A stretch of DNA of 64,000 bases. Origin: Mycobacterium sp. M26. Lineage in GTDB: Bacteria > Actinomycetota > Actinomycetes > Mycobacteriales > Mycobacteriaceae. The translations under genes were made by a program, and so were the position numbers. The notes beneath the pieces were generated by a model. The model worked only from the letters and a program-made list of their open reading frames with translations, did not search any database and was not told the DNA's origin. The stretch is from contig NZ_LN929907.1 in the NCBI RefSeq assembly GCF_001494595.1, positions 749,468 to 813,467 of the forward strand, in the 5' to 3' direction. Shown here piece after piece: positions 34,786-44,077 of the stretch; within the stretch, counting starts at the first letter, position 1, and the number at the start of each line of letters is the position of its first letter.

Positions 34786-35810
34786 TGCGTGCGGTGCTGA
34801 TCGAGACCCCGGGGTCGGTACGGGTCGACACCTGGCCCGACCCGGTGCTGCCGGGTACCGATGGCGCAGTGGTGCAGGTCAGCGCCACCGCGATCTGCGG
34901 TTCGGATCTGCACTTCTACGAGGGTGACTACCCGCTGTTCGCACCGGTATCGCTCGGCCATGAGGCGGTCGGCACCGTGGTCGAGGTCGGCCCTGATGTG
35001 CGCACCGTCAAGGTCGGCGACGAGGTGCTGGTGTCCTCGGTCGCGGGCTGCGGCGGCTGTATCGGCTGCGCCACCAAGGATCCGACCCGCTGCGTCTCGG
35101 GCCCGCAGATCTTCGGCTCCGGTGGTCTGGGCGGAGCCCAGGCCGAGCTGCTGGCCGTCCCGGCCGCCGATTTCCAGCTGCTGAAGATCCCGGAGGGGAT
35201 CACCACCGAACAGGCGCTGCTGCTCACCGACAACCTGTCGACCGGGTGGGCGGGCGCCAAGCGGGCCGATATCCCGCTCGGCGGCACCGCCGTGGTCGTC
35301 GGCCTGGGCGCGGTGGGCCTGTGCGCGGTGCGCAGTGCGCTGTTCGGAGGTGCAGCAAGGGTTTTCGCGGTGGATCCGGTCCAAGAGCGCCGGGATCGGG
35401 CCGCGGCGCTGGGTGCGATCCCGCTGCCGCCGCCCGCACTATCCGCCGTCATGGAGGCCACCGGCGGTCTGGGTGCGGACTCGGTGATCGACGCCGTCGC
35501 CAGTGACACCTCGTTGGACGATTCCATCGCCACGGTGCGTGCCGGCGGCACGGTCTCGGTGATCGGGGTGCACAACCTCAACCCGTATCCGTTCCCGGCG
35601 CTGGCATCACTGGTGCGCGGACTGACGGTGCGCTGGACCACAGCGCCGGTGCAGCAGACCTGGCCAGAACTGATCCCGCTGCTGCAGAACGGTCGTCTGG
35701 ATGTCGACGGGATCTTCACCACCCGGCTGTCGCTGGATCAGGCCGCCGAGGGATATGCCGCCGTCGCGTCCCGTTCGGGCGAGCATGTCAAGGTGCTGCT
35801 GACCCCTTAG
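34785..35810 (+). CDS. Zinc-dependent alcohol dehydrogenase
   Basis: 341 residues of the medium-chain dehydrogenase family. The catalytic zinc site is in AICGSDLHFYEG and SLGHEAVG; the structural zinc lobe has four cysteines in CGGCIGC and TRC; the NAD(P) motif is VVVGLGAVGLCAV. It oxidises an alcohol to the ketone or aldehyde. It is fused by a one-base overlap to the BVMO gene, which points to a secondary alcohol giving a ketone for that enzyme. Its stop overlaps the convergent amidohydrolase stop inside TTAG. Confidence 0.92.
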   Translation: MRAVLIETPGSVRVDTWPDPVLPGTDGAVVQVSATAICGSDLHFYEGDYPLFAPVSLGHEAVGTVVEVGPDVRTVKVGDEVLVSSVAGCGGCIGCATKDPTRCVSGPQIFGSGGLGGAQAELLAVPAADFQLLKIPEGITTEQALLLTDNLSTGWAGAKRADIPLGGTAVVVGLGAVGLCAVRSALFGGAARVFAVDPVQERRDRAAALGAIPLPPPALSAVMEATGGLGADSVIDAVASDTSLDDSIATVRAGGTVSVIGVHNLNPYPFPALASLVRGLTVRWTTAPVQQTWPELIPLLQNGRLDVDGIFTTRLSLDQAAEGYAAVASRSGEHVKVLLTP

Positions 35811-37444
35811 GCGTGGTAGACGGTCTGGCCCTCTTTGATGGTCTCCACCACGCTGATGTCCTTGATGGCCATCGGCTCCACGGTCAGCGGATTACCATCC
35901 AGCACAACGAGATCGGCAAGCTTGCCGACTTCCAGCGAGCCCTTCTGGTCGGCCTCGCGATACTGGCGGGCGGCGTTGATCGTGATCGCCTTGAGGGCCT
36001 CCAGCGGGGTGACCCGCTGATCACCACCGATGAGCTCCCCGCTGCGTGACACCCGGTTGACCGCCGTCCACATCACGAACAGCTGATCCAGCGGTGTCAC
36101 CACGAAGTCGGTGTGGTTGGTGGGCTGCAGTCCGAGATCGATCGCCGCGCGCATCGGGGACAGGAAATGGGCCTGCTCGGGGCCGCGCAACTGCACGTGC
36201 GCATCGCCGAAGTAGAACGCGTGCGCGGTGAAGAACGACGGGATGATCCGGTAGTCGACATAGCGCTGCAGCTGATCGCGGCGCACGAACTGGGAGTGCA
36301 CCATGACGGTCAGCCGGTCACGGCTGAGATCCTCGGCGGCGGCGAACTCGTGGGCGGCCAGCGCGACGTCGATCGCGGCATCCCCGTTGGCGTGAATGTC
36401 CAACGGCAGCCCCAGGTCGTAGACCTGCTTGAACCAGCCGTTCACGGTGTCCTGGGAGAAACCGAGCTCACCGCACCAGTTGTGCTGGCCGTCCGGACCG
36501 TCGACCAGGTACGGGGTGCTGAAGTAGGCGGTGCGGCCCTGGGGTGAGCCGTCCAGCGTCACCTTCACCCCGCCCAGCTTGACCCGGTTGCGGTAGCTGC
36601 CGAACTCCTGCGGCGGATGGTGGCGCAGCACCTCGTCGAGTTCCAGGATGAAGGGATAGGCGACGACGTCGATGAGACTTGCCCCGCCCTCGGCCGCCCG
36701 GTAGATCAGCTCCACATCAGCGGCATGGGTGGCACCCTCGTGCGCGGTGGTGATACCCGCGGCGGCGTAGAGCAGCTGACCGGCCCGGCTCCACGCAATC
36801 TCCTGGGCCGGTGTGGGTTTGGGCATGGCGGCGAAGATGGGCAGGAATGCGGTTTCCATCACCAGGCCGTCCGGCTCGGTGGTGCCCTCCTTGCGCACGA
36901 TCACCCCGCCGGGCGGCGTCGGGGTATCGGCGGTGATGTCGAACATCCGCATCGCCGCCGAGTTGAGCACTGCCCCGTGCATCGAGACATGGCCCACCAG
37001 AACCGGATTGTCCGGGAAATCGGCGTCCAGATCCTCCTTGTGCAGGGTGTGGCCGCCCGGCATCAGGGTGTCGTCATAGCCGTAGGCGACGATCATCTCA
37101 CCAGCTGGAACCCGCTGCGCATCGCGAAACTGCTTGAGCGCCTGAACGATCGCACCCACGTCGGCGCCAGGACCGGCCGGTGGTGCGAACACATTGACCT
37201 GGTTGGCCACCGTCAGCGAGTTGATGTAGTGGCTGTGCGGGTCGAGGAAGCCCGGCAGCAATGTCGCACCATCCAGATCCACCACCCGGGTGCCCGGCCC
37301 CTGATGACCGGCCAGCACCGCCTCGCGGTCGCCGACGGCGGTGATGCGCCCGGCCTGGACGGCCAGCGCCTGCGCCGAGGGGTTGGTGTCGTCGACGGTG
37401 ACGATGTCACCACCGACGTAGATGGTGTCGGCAGCAGCAGCCAT
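35807..37444 (-). CDS. Amidohydrolase_3 (YtcJ-type) family protein
   Basis: 545 residues. Metal-dependent hydrolase: HxH pair in FLDPHSHYINS, further ligands in DIHANGDAAID and TVMVHSQFVRRD, and the catalytic Asp in TNHTDFVVTPLDQLF. The beta-sandwich ends are YVGGDIVTVDDTN at the start and LADLVVLDGNPLTVEP at the end. The family acts on N-acyl or cyclic amide substrates; this substrate is unknown. It stands alone on the minus strand, convergent with the ADH gene and divergent from lipC. ATG 37444 fits the family start. Confidence 0.88.
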   Translation of the reverse strand: MAAAADTIYVGGDIVTVDDTNPSAQALAVQAGRITAVGDREAVLAGHQGPGTRVVDLDGATLLPGFLDPHSHYINSLTVANQVNVFAPPAGPGADVGAIVQALKQFRDAQRVPAGEMIVAYGYDDTLMPGGHTLHKEDLDADFPDNPVLVGHVSMHGAVLNSAAMRMFDITADTPTPPGGVIVRKEGTTEPDGLVMETAFLPIFAAMPKPTPAQEIAWSRAGQLLYAAAGITTAHEGATHAADVELIYRAAEGGASLIDVVAYPFILELDEVLRHHPPQEFGSYRNRVKLGGVKVTLDGSPQGRTAYFSTPYLVDGPDGQHNWCGELGFSQDTVNGWFKQVYDLGLPLDIHANGDAAIDVALAAHEFAAAEDLSRDRLTVMVHSQFVRRDQLQRYVDYRIIPSFFTAHAFYFGDAHVQLRGPEQAHFLSPMRAAIDLGLQPTNHTDFVVTPLDQLFVMWTAVNRVSRSGELIGGDQRVTPLEALKAITINAARQYREADQKGSLEVGKLADLVVLDGNPLTVEPMAIKDISVVETIKEGQTVYHA

Positions 37445-37632
37445 AGAGACCTCCCGGGGTCAGCAGAAGTCTAAGTCAGCAGCACCGTCCAACGGCCTGG
37501 ATGAACGCTCACGGCAAACTGTCAGTGTGGTGGGAAGCCCGGGAATGGCGCGGGCCCGGCCGCCGGGAGGCCCGTCACAGCAAAGCGCAGCCGATCCGAT
37601 GGGATTGCCGTTTCCGCCGGCCTCCGGCGGGG

Positions 37633-37638
37633 TACGCT
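37633..37638 (+). promoter_or_regulatory. -10 element of lipC (leaderless)
   Basis: TACGCT ends six bases before the lipC ATG at 37645, the spacing of a leaderless transcript. No convincing -35 was found in the 200-base gap 37445-37644, which otherwise holds nothing recognised. Confidence 0.5.
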
Positions 37639-37644
37639 CGCGCA

Positions 37645-38841
37645 ATGACGGGACGACCGTGGGACCGACTGCGTTGGATGCTCGACGCCGGCCCCGCCGA
37701 CTACGCATTGGCGATGAGTGTGGCCACCGCTCAACTGCCCCTTATCGGCAAGCACCTCGAACCACTGGGCGCTGCGACTGCCATGAGCGTCTGGGGCTAC
37801 CGCCACCTGCCGGACTTCATGAACTCAGCCGCCCGGTCGTGGCTGAGCCCGGGCGCCGGTGAGACACGCAAGTCGGATCGGGAGAGCACCCACCAGGTCT
37901 CCGACGCCGGACTGCGCGGCGTGGTGTCTCCCGAGGATCTTCAGATCGACTGGCCGGCTCCGGACCGGGTGCCGCCGCTGTGGAAGGCCTTCGAGCACCG
38001 CAAGCTGCTGTACCGGTCGGGAGTGCGGTACGGCAATCACCCGACGCAGCGACTCGACGTCTGGCGCCGTCGGCACCTGCCTGCCCAGCCGGCCCCGGTG
38101 CTGCTGTTCATCCCGGGCGGGGCCTGGGTGCTGGGTACCCGCATGTTGCAGGGCTACGCCCTGATGGCGCACCTGGCCGCCAAGGGCTGGGTGTGCCTGT
38201 CGATGGACTACCGGGTAGCGCCGCACCACCCGTGGCCCAACCACATCCACGACGTGAAGACGGCGATCGCCTGGGCCCGCGCCAACGTCGACCGCTTCGG
38301 CGGCGACCGGGATTTCCTCGCCGTCGCCGGTGCGTCGGCAGGCGGACACCTGGCCGCCCTGGCCGGTCTCACCATCGACGACCCCGAATACCAGGCGCAC
38401 CTGCCGGAGGGCTCGGACACCTCCGTCGACGCCGTCATCGGCATCTACGGCCGCTACGACTGGGAAGACCGGTCGACCGACGAACGGGTCCGGTTCGTGG
38501 AGTTCCTGGAACGGGTGGTGGTCAACAAGCGCCTGGAACAGCACGGCGAGGTGTTCCGCAACGCCTCCCCGATGGCCCGGGTGCACTCCGAGGCGCCGCC
38601 GTTCCTGGTCCTGCACGGCTCAGCCGATACCGTCATTCCGGTCGAGCAGGCCCGTGGGTTCGTCGACCGGTTGCGTTCGGTGTCGCGTTCCCCGGTGAGT
38701 TACGTCGAATTGCCCGGGGCCGGCCACGGTTTCGACATGATCGACGGAGCCCGCACCGGTTCGGCGGCCACCGCGATCGGCTTGTTCCTCAACCAGATTC
38801 ACCGCGACCGCGCCCTGGTGTCGGCCAAAGAGGTCATCTGA
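37645..38841 (+). CDS. lipC: Carboxylesterase LipC-like
   Basis: 398 residues. Alpha/beta hydrolase with oxyanion motif PGGAWVLG, nucleophile elbow AGASAGGHLAA (catalytic Ser), acid in HGSADTVIP and His in GAGHGFD. Hydrolyses an acyl ester; Rv0220 (LipC), the remembered counterpart, is a cell-surface esterase of nearly the same length. The N-terminal 130 residues are a helical cap region. ATG 37645 is preferred since upstream codons are not family-like and a -10 lies six bases before it. The wax ester synthase follows after 33 bases, as Rv0220-Rv0221. Confidence 0.88.
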   Translation: MTGRPWDRLRWMLDAGPADYALAMSVATAQLPLIGKHLEPLGAATAMSVWGYRHLPDFMNSAARSWLSPGAGETRKSDRESTHQVSDAGLRGVVSPEDLQIDWPAPDRVPPLWKAFEHRKLLYRSGVRYGNHPTQRLDVWRRRHLPAQPAPVLLFIPGGAWVLGTRMLQGYALMAHLAAKGWVCLSMDYRVAPHHPWPNHIHDVKTAIAWARANVDRFGGDRDFLAVAGASAGGHLAALAGLTIDDPEYQAHLPEGSDTSVDAVIGIYGRYDWEDRSTDERVRFVEFLERVVVNKRLEQHGEVFRNASPMARVHSEAPPFLVLHGSADTVIPVEQARGFVDRLRSVSRSPVSYVELPGAGHGFDMIDGARTGSAATAIGLFLNQIHRDRALVSAKEVI

Positions 38842-38874
38842 GCGGTCGCCGATCGTCGGCTGGGAGGTGCAGCG

Positions 38875-40293
38875 GTGAAGAGACTGAGCGGCTGGGACGC
38901 GGTGCTGTTGTACAGCGAAGCGCCCAACGTGCACATGCACACCCTCAAGGTGGCGGTGATCGAGCTACAGGACCTCGGCGGCCGAACCTTCGGCGTCGAG
39001 GAGTTCCGGCAGGTGCTGCGGGGGCGGCTCTACAAGCTCGACCCGTTCCGCTACCAGTTGGTGGATATCCCGTTCAAGTTCCATCACCCGATGTGGCGGG
39101 AGCACTGCGACGTCGACCTCGACTACCACATCCGGCCCTGGCGGGTAGCCGAGCCGGGCGGGCGTCGTGAGCTCGACGAGGCCATCGGTCAGATCGCCAG
39201 CACACCGCTGGACCGCAGCCGGCCGCTGTGGGAGATGTACTTCGTCGAGGGGTTGGCCAATGGCCGCATCGCGGTCGTCGGCAAGATCCACCACGCGCTG
39301 GCCGACGGTGTCGCGTCGGGCAATCTGATGGCCCGCGGGATGGATCTGCAGGAGGGTCCCGATCCCGGTCAGGCCTACCGCACCGATCCCAATCCGGAGC
39401 GCGGTGAGCTCATCAAGTCGGCGTTCGCCGACCACATGCGCCAGATCGCCCGGGTGCCGGCCACCATCAAGTACACCGCCGACGGCCTGGCCCGGGTTCG
39501 GCGCAGTTCACGCAAACTCTCGCCCGAGCTGACCATGCCGTTCACCCCGCCGCCGTCTTTCCTCAACCACGTGCTCACCCCCGAAAGGCGTTTCGCCACA
39601 GCAACTTTGGCACTTGCCGATGTGAAGGAAACCAGCAAGCATCTCGGTGTGACGATCAACGACATCGTGCTGGCCACCGCGGCGGGTGCACTGCGCAGTC
39701 TGCTGCTGCGCTACGACGGTGTCGCCGACCATCCGCTGCTGGCCTCGGTGCCGGTGAGCTTCAATTTCGACCCGGATCGGGTGTCGGGCAACTACTTCAC
39801 CGGGATGATGGTGGCGCTGCCCGTCGAGATCGCCGACCCGCTGGAGCGGGTGCGCCAGACTCACGACGCCGCCGTCACGGCGAAGGAAGCCCACCAGCTG
39901 GTGGGCCCGGAACTCATCAGCCGCTGGGCGGCCTATCTTCCGCCCGCACCTGCCGAGGCGTTGTTCCGGAAGCTGTCGGCCAAGGACGGCCAGAACAAGG
40001 TGATGAATCTGCCGATCTCGAATGTGCCCGGTCCGCGCCAGCGCGGGCGCGTCGGCGGGGCGCAGGTGACCGAGATCTACTCGGTGGGCCCGCTGACCGC
40101 GGGCAGCGGCGTGAACATCACGGTGTGGAGCTACGTCGACCAGCTCAACATCTCGGTGCTCACCGACGGGGCCACGGTGGGCGATCCCCACGAGGTCACC
40201 GATGCCATGCTCACGGCCTTTACTGAGATCCGCACGGCAGCAGGACTTTCCGGCGATCTCACCGTTGTCGAGACGGCGATGGCCCAGGCCTGA
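38875..40293 (+). CDS. Wax ester synthase / diacylglycerol acyltransferase (WS/DGAT), Rv0221-like
   Basis: 472 residues. The catalytic motif HHALADG (residues 139-145) has the full HHxxxDG pattern, and the C-terminal block NLPISNVPGPRQ is the second family signature. It esterifies acyl-CoA with diacylglycerol or a fatty alcohol, making storage triacylglycerol or wax. It probably sits at the membrane or lipid-droplet surface without a true membrane helix. GTG 38875 with GGGAGGTG upstream. It lies 33 bases after lipC. The stop lies in an 18-bp palindrome shared with the convergent DUF4436 gene. Confidence 0.93.
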   Translation: MKRLSGWDAVLLYSEAPNVHMHTLKVAVIELQDLGGRTFGVEEFRQVLRGRLYKLDPFRYQLVDIPFKFHHPMWREHCDVDLDYHIRPWRVAEPGGRRELDEAIGQIASTPLDRSRPLWEMYFVEGLANGRIAVVGKIHHALADGVASGNLMARGMDLQEGPDPGQAYRTDPNPERGELIKSAFADHMRQIARVPATIKYTADGLARVRRSSRKLSPELTMPFTPPPSFLNHVLTPERRFATATLALADVKETSKHLGVTINDIVLATAAGALRSLLLRYDGVADHPLLASVPVSFNFDPDRVSGNYFTGMMVALPVEIADPLERVRQTHDAAVTAKEAHQLVGPELISRWAAYLPPAPAEALFRKLSAKDGQNKVMNLPISNVPGPRQRGRVGGAQVTEIYSVGPLTAGSGVNITVWSYVDQLNISVLTDGATVGDPHEVTDAMLTAFTEIRTAAGLSGDLTVVETAMAQA

Positions 40294-40303
40294 CGTCAGG
40301 CCT
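40286..40303. terminator. Palindrome containing both convergent stop codons
   Basis: AGGCCTGACGTCAGGCCT is a perfect 18-bp palindrome that contains the TGA of the WS/DGAT gene (40291-40293) and the TGA of the DUF4436 gene (complement of 40296-40298), two bases apart. A short bidirectional terminator is possible; the lack of a loop makes it weak as RNA. Confidence 0.45.
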
Positions 40304-41195
40304 TGTTCTCGGTGGGCTCCGCATTCTCGGCGCGCTCGATGGCCAGCTGATAGCGGAAGCCGAGCAGCACACTGGTGATCAGTGAGATCGAGATGATGGC
40401 CTCGGCGAGGAAGAACGACCCGAAGTCGATGATGGAGCCGATCGGTGGGCCGCCGGGCACCGCGTTGCGCAACGGGATCAGTGCGAAGAGGATGGCCGCC
40501 ATCATCGAGCACGCCGGGAAGATCAGCCCACGCTTCCAGTGCAGGACGTAGTAGGCGGCTACGGCGGCCGCGGCCGACAGGCCCAGCATCAGCACCATGA
40601 TGAACACCGCGAAGACGAGTGTCGGTGCACTGCGGTGGACGTCGAGCCGGATCAGCGTTCCACCGGATGGTGCGTGCGCCTTGGTGGTATCGACCTCGAA
40701 GAAGGAGTCGGTGTTCATCACCGTGATGGCGGTGGGCAGTTCGTTACCGTCGGCGTCGACCATGTGCAGTTCCATCGCGCCCCGGTAGTCATCGAATGGG
40801 TAGTCGGTGACGGGGCCGGTCAGGAACATCCGCTGCTCGACGTCCGGTGCGGAGTCACCGGCCTTGATATGGGCCTGCCAGTTGCCGATTCCGTTGGTGA
40901 ACAGCGTGGCTTCCCGGGCGAAGTTTCCGGCCTCGTCGGCCTGCGTACCGAATGGCCGCACATCGGTGATGGTCATCGAGAAGGACTGGCCGGCGGTGTC
41001 GATCTTGGTGATCCACGCGGTGACTTCGATCCGGTTCGGGTTGTCGAAGTCGCCGAAATCCTGCATCTGGTCGACAGTTTCGGTGCTGGCCAGATAACCG
41101 CCCACGCTGGCGGCGATACCGAGGACGAGGACGACGACGGCCAGGACGATCCGCCGCAGTCCGATGTGTCGCACGCGCCGAAGGCGCTCACGCAT
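40296..41195 (-). CDS. DUF4436 family membrane protein
   Basis: 299 residues. One membrane helix near the N-terminus (about 14-34), an extracytoplasmic beta-rich domain (about 40-195, with NRIEVTAWITKIDT and MFLTGPVTDYPFDDYRGAMELH), then three C-terminal helices (about 200-225, 235-255 and 262-285). This is the plan of the actinobacterial DUF4436 family, of unknown function. ATG 41195 overlaps the upstream lipase gene by eight bases and has a GAGGA site about nine bases before it. Last gene of the operon that begins with a PlsC-like acyltransferase. Confidence 0.83.
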   Translation of the reverse strand: MRERLRRVRHIGLRRIVLAVVVLVLGIAASVGGYLASTETVDQMQDFGDFDNPNRIEVTAWITKIDTAGQSFSMTITDVRPFGTQADEAGNFAREATLFTNGIGNWQAHIKAGDSAPDVEQRMFLTGPVTDYPFDDYRGAMELHMVDADGNELPTAITVMNTDSFFEVDTTKAHAPSGGTLIRLDVHRSAPTLVFAVFIMVLMLGLSAAAAVAAYYVLHWKRGLIFPACSMMAAILFALIPLRNAVPGGPPIGSIIDFGSFFLAEAIISISLITSVLLGFRYQLAIERAENAEPTENKA

Positions 41196-42483
41196 CCGCG
41201 GGGTCCTCGGTGGACATCCGGCTGGCGTACACCCACGACAGGAACTGGCCGACCGCCTCGGCGGAGTGGTGCGCCCGCGGTGTGGAGAAGATGTCGAAGG
41301 CGTGCTGGGCGCCGGGGAGTTCGGCGTAGAGCACCTCGGATTCGGATACCTTGCGCAGTTCCTCGACGAAATCACGGGCTTCGACCACGGGGATCAGCGA
41401 GTCGTGCTCGCCGTGCAGGATGAAAAACGGTGGTGCATCAGGACGCAACCGGCGGATCGGTGAGGCGTCGACATAGATGTCGCGGAACCGGCTGAACTGG
41501 CGCTTGACCACCAGGCGTTCCAGGTAGCCGATGAACTCGCGGCGCCCACTCCCGTGCGCCGTGAACCAGTCGTAGCGCCCGTACACCGGCACCGCGGCCA
41601 CCACCGAGGTGTCGGCGTTCTCGAAACCGGGCTGGTACTCCGGATCGTTCTGGGTCAGGGCGGCCAGCGCGGTCAGGTGTCCGCCCGCCGAACCACCGGT
41701 GATGGCAACGAAATTCGGGTCGCCGCCGTACTCGGCGATGTGCTCCTTGATCCACGCCAACGCCCGCTTGACGTCGACGATGTGGTCCGGCCAGGTGTGT
41801 ACGGGGCTGACCCGGTAGTTCATCGCCACACAGATCCAGCCGCGGTCGGCCAGATGGCTCATCAGGGGATAGGCCTGCGGGCGGCGCCAGCCCAGTGCCC
41901 AGGCCCCGCCCGGCACCTCCAGCAGCACCGGGGCCTTGCCGTCGCGCGGCAGGTCACGGCGGCGCCAGACGTCGGCCAGATTGGCCCGCCCGTGCGGACC
42001 GTAGGTGACGATATTGGTCTTCTCCACGAACTTTCGCCGTGACCAGGTGGTGCGCCACGCCGTCGGCCGGCCCGACGGTGACGGGGTGGTGGGCAGGGTG
42101 TCGAGGACCTCGGCGAAATCCTCGCCGAGGCCGTCGACCAAAGCCTTGCGCAGCACCGGTCGCGGGGTGGTGAGGTTGCGGCGTTGGATCGCGGCCAGGA
42201 ACACCCAGGACAGCGCGGTCAGTCCGAGTGCCACCAGGCCGCGGCGGCCGCGGAAGTCACCCCGCAGGCCGCGCCGGGCGGCGTCGAGCATCGACCCGGC
42301 GGCGTAGAAGGCGGGCAGCTCCGAGGTGGGCCAGCCCACCCAGAACACCGCCAGAGTCGGGTAACCCCGGCGGGCCAGCGGGCGAAACCCGTTGGCGGCA
42401 TTGGCCAGTTCGACCAGCGAACGCAGCAGCGGGCGGGGCCGGCGCAGCTCAGCTATCAGGCGTGATACGGGCGAGGAGTTCAT
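41188..42483 (-). CDS. lipO: Alpha/beta-hydrolase esterase, LipO-like
   Basis: 431 residues, homologous to the lipC product over the catalytic region: oxyanion PGGAWALG, nucleophile TGGSAGGHLTAL, acid HGEHDSLIP and His GAQHAFD. The N-terminal third has a hydrophobic segment (GLVALGLTALSWVFLAAI) that probably anchors it to the membrane. The ATG at 42483 lies 35 bases inside the fadD12-like gene in another frame; no better start is seen downstream. The order PlsC-like, FadD12, LipO on one strand matches Rv1428c-Rv1426c as remembered. Confidence 0.83.
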   Translation of the reverse strand: MNSSPVSRLIAELRRPRPLLRSLVELANAANGFRPLARRGYPTLAVFWVGWPTSELPAFYAAGSMLDAARRGLRGDFRGRRGLVALGLTALSWVFLAAIQRRNLTTPRPVLRKALVDGLGEDFAEVLDTLPTTPSPSGRPTAWRTTWSRRKFVEKTNIVTYGPHGRANLADVWRRRDLPRDGKAPVLLEVPGGAWALGWRRPQAYPLMSHLADRGWICVAMNYRVSPVHTWPDHIVDVKRALAWIKEHIAEYGGDPNFVAITGGSAGGHLTALAALTQNDPEYQPGFENADTSVVAAVPVYGRYDWFTAHGSGRREFIGYLERLVVKRQFSRFRDIYVDASPIRRLRPDAPPFFILHGEHDSLIPVVEARDFVEELRKVSESEVLYAELPGAQHAFDIFSTPRAHHSAEAVGQFLSWVYASRMSTEDPADA

Positions 42484-44077
42484 TACGCAGAATCTTGCCA
42501 GTGCTGCCGCGGGGGAGTTCGGTCAGGATGGTGATCTCGCGCGGGACCTTGTAGTTGGCCAGGTTCTCGCGGACGTGCGCCTTCAGGTCATCGGGGGTGG
42601 CCGCGGCGCCCTCGGTGAGCACCACGAATGCGACCAGTCGCTGACCGTATTGCTGATCGTCCACGCCGAGGACAGTGGCCTCGGCCACCTCGGGATGGGT
42701 GGTCAGGGTCTTCTCGACCTCGATGGGGTAGACGTTCTCGCCGCCGGAGACGATCATCTCGTCGTCGCGCCCGACCACGAACAACCGGCCTGCGTCGTCC
42801 ACCCGGCCCAGATCGCCCGACGACATGTAGCCGTCGTGGAAGTCCTTGGTATTGCCGGAGGTATAGCCGTCGAACTGGGTGTCGTTCTTGACGAAGATGC
42901 GTCCCACCGTGCCGTCGGGTACCTCGTTGAAGTCCGCGTCGTAGATCCGGATCTCGGTACCGACAGCCGGTTTACCCGCGGTGTCGGGGGCGGCCCGCAG
43001 GTCCTCGGGCGTGGCAGTGGCGATCATGCCCGCTTCGGTGGCGTTGTAGTTGTTGTAGATGACGTCGCCGAAGCGGTCCATGAACGCGATGACTACGTCG
43101 GGCCGCATCCGGGACCCCGAGCAGGCGGCGAACCGCAGGGTACGGCCGCTGTAGCGGTCGAGCACCTCGTCGGTCAGGTCCATGATTCTGTCGAACATCA
43201 CCGGCACCACACACAACCCGGTGGCGCGGTGGCGGTCGACGAGCGCCATGGTGGCCTCGGGGTCGAACTTGCGCCGGGTGACCACGGTGCAGGCCATCGC
43301 GGAGGCGAACACCAGTTGCGAGAACCCCCACGCGTGGAACATCGGCGCCACCACGACGGTCGTCTCACCGAGCCGCCACGGGGTGCGGCGCAGGATGGCG
43401 ACCAGGTTGCCGGCCCCGCCGCCGGAATGCTTGGCGCCCTTGGGAGTTCCGGTGGTTCCCGAGGTGAGCAGGATGAGCTTGCTCTTGCGGGTGCCCTTCG
43501 CCGGGCGCTGCCCGCGGTGGGCGGTGACCAGCGCCTCGACGGTGAGATTGTCGGTGGGAGTGTCAGTCCAGGCCAGGATGCGCCGGGCGGTGGGCTGATC
43601 GGCCAGGGCCTGGTCCACCGAGGCGGTGAACTCCTCGTCGTAGATGACGGTGTCGACGCCTTCGCGATTGACCACCTCGGCGAGTGCCGGCCCGGCGAAC
43701 GCGGTGTTGAGCAGCAGCACGTCGGCGCCGATGCGGGTGGCCGCGATCAATGCTTCGACGAAGCCCCGGTGGTTGCGGCACATCACCCCCACCACCTGCG
43801 GGGTGCCGCCCGGGAGGCCTTGCAGTGCGGCGGCCAGTGCATGGGAGTTCTCGTCGAGTTCCCGCCAGGTCAGCGTGCCGAGTTCGTCGATCAGGCCGGG
43901 CCGGTCGGGGAAGCGCTGGGCGGCGGTGGCGAAACCCGTTGTGATGGACAGGCCTTCGTCGCGGGCGGCTGCAATCATCCGGACCGTCCGGTCCGGGCGC
44001 ATCGGCGTCAGGAACCCGGCTTTGGCCAGTGTTGCCACGGCATCGCCGACGGCGGTCAGCCGCGCCAGCGGATTCAT
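42449..44077 (-). CDS. fadD12: Acyl-CoA synthetase FadD12-like
   Basis: 542 residues of the ANL family. P-loop LLTSGTTGTPKGAKH, NYNATEAGMIATA, the hinge VGRDDEMIVSGGENVYPIEVE and the C-terminal Lys in LPRGSTGKILRNELL are all intact. It activates a fatty or sterol-derived acid to its CoA thioester. ATG 44077 overlaps the acyltransferase stop by one base (TGATG). A KstR-type operator lies in the promoter of this operon, which fits a lipid or sterol catabolic role. Confidence 0.9.
   Translation of the reverse strand: MNPLARLTAVGDAVATLAKAGFLTPMRPDRTVRMIAAARDEGLSITTGFATAAQRFPDRPGLIDELGTLTWRELDENSHALAAALQGLPGGTPQVVGVMCRNHRGFVEALIAATRIGADVLLLNTAFAGPALAEVVNREGVDTVIYDEEFTASVDQALADQPTARRILAWTDTPTDNLTVEALVTAHRGQRPAKGTRKSKLILLTSGTTGTPKGAKHSGGGAGNLVAILRRTPWRLGETTVVVAPMFHAWGFSQLVFASAMACTVVTRRKFDPEATMALVDRHRATGLCVVPVMFDRIMDLTDEVLDRYSGRTLRFAACSGSRMRPDVVIAFMDRFGDVIYNNYNATEAGMIATATPEDLRAAPDTAGKPAVGTEIRIYDADFNEVPDGTVGRIFVKNDTQFDGYTSGNTKDFHDGYMSSGDLGRVDDAGRLFVVGRDDEMIVSGGENVYPIEVEKTLTTHPEVAEATVLGVDDQQYGQRLVAFVVLTEGAAATPDDLKAHVRENLANYKVPREITILTELPRGSTGKILRNELLARITPDS

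Noticed and set aside
38875..40293. Calling the WS/DGAT gene by a specific tgs symbol
   Set aside because: Mycobacteria have many WS/DGAT paralogues and position alone fits both Rv0221 and Rv1425; without a tree no symbol is justified.
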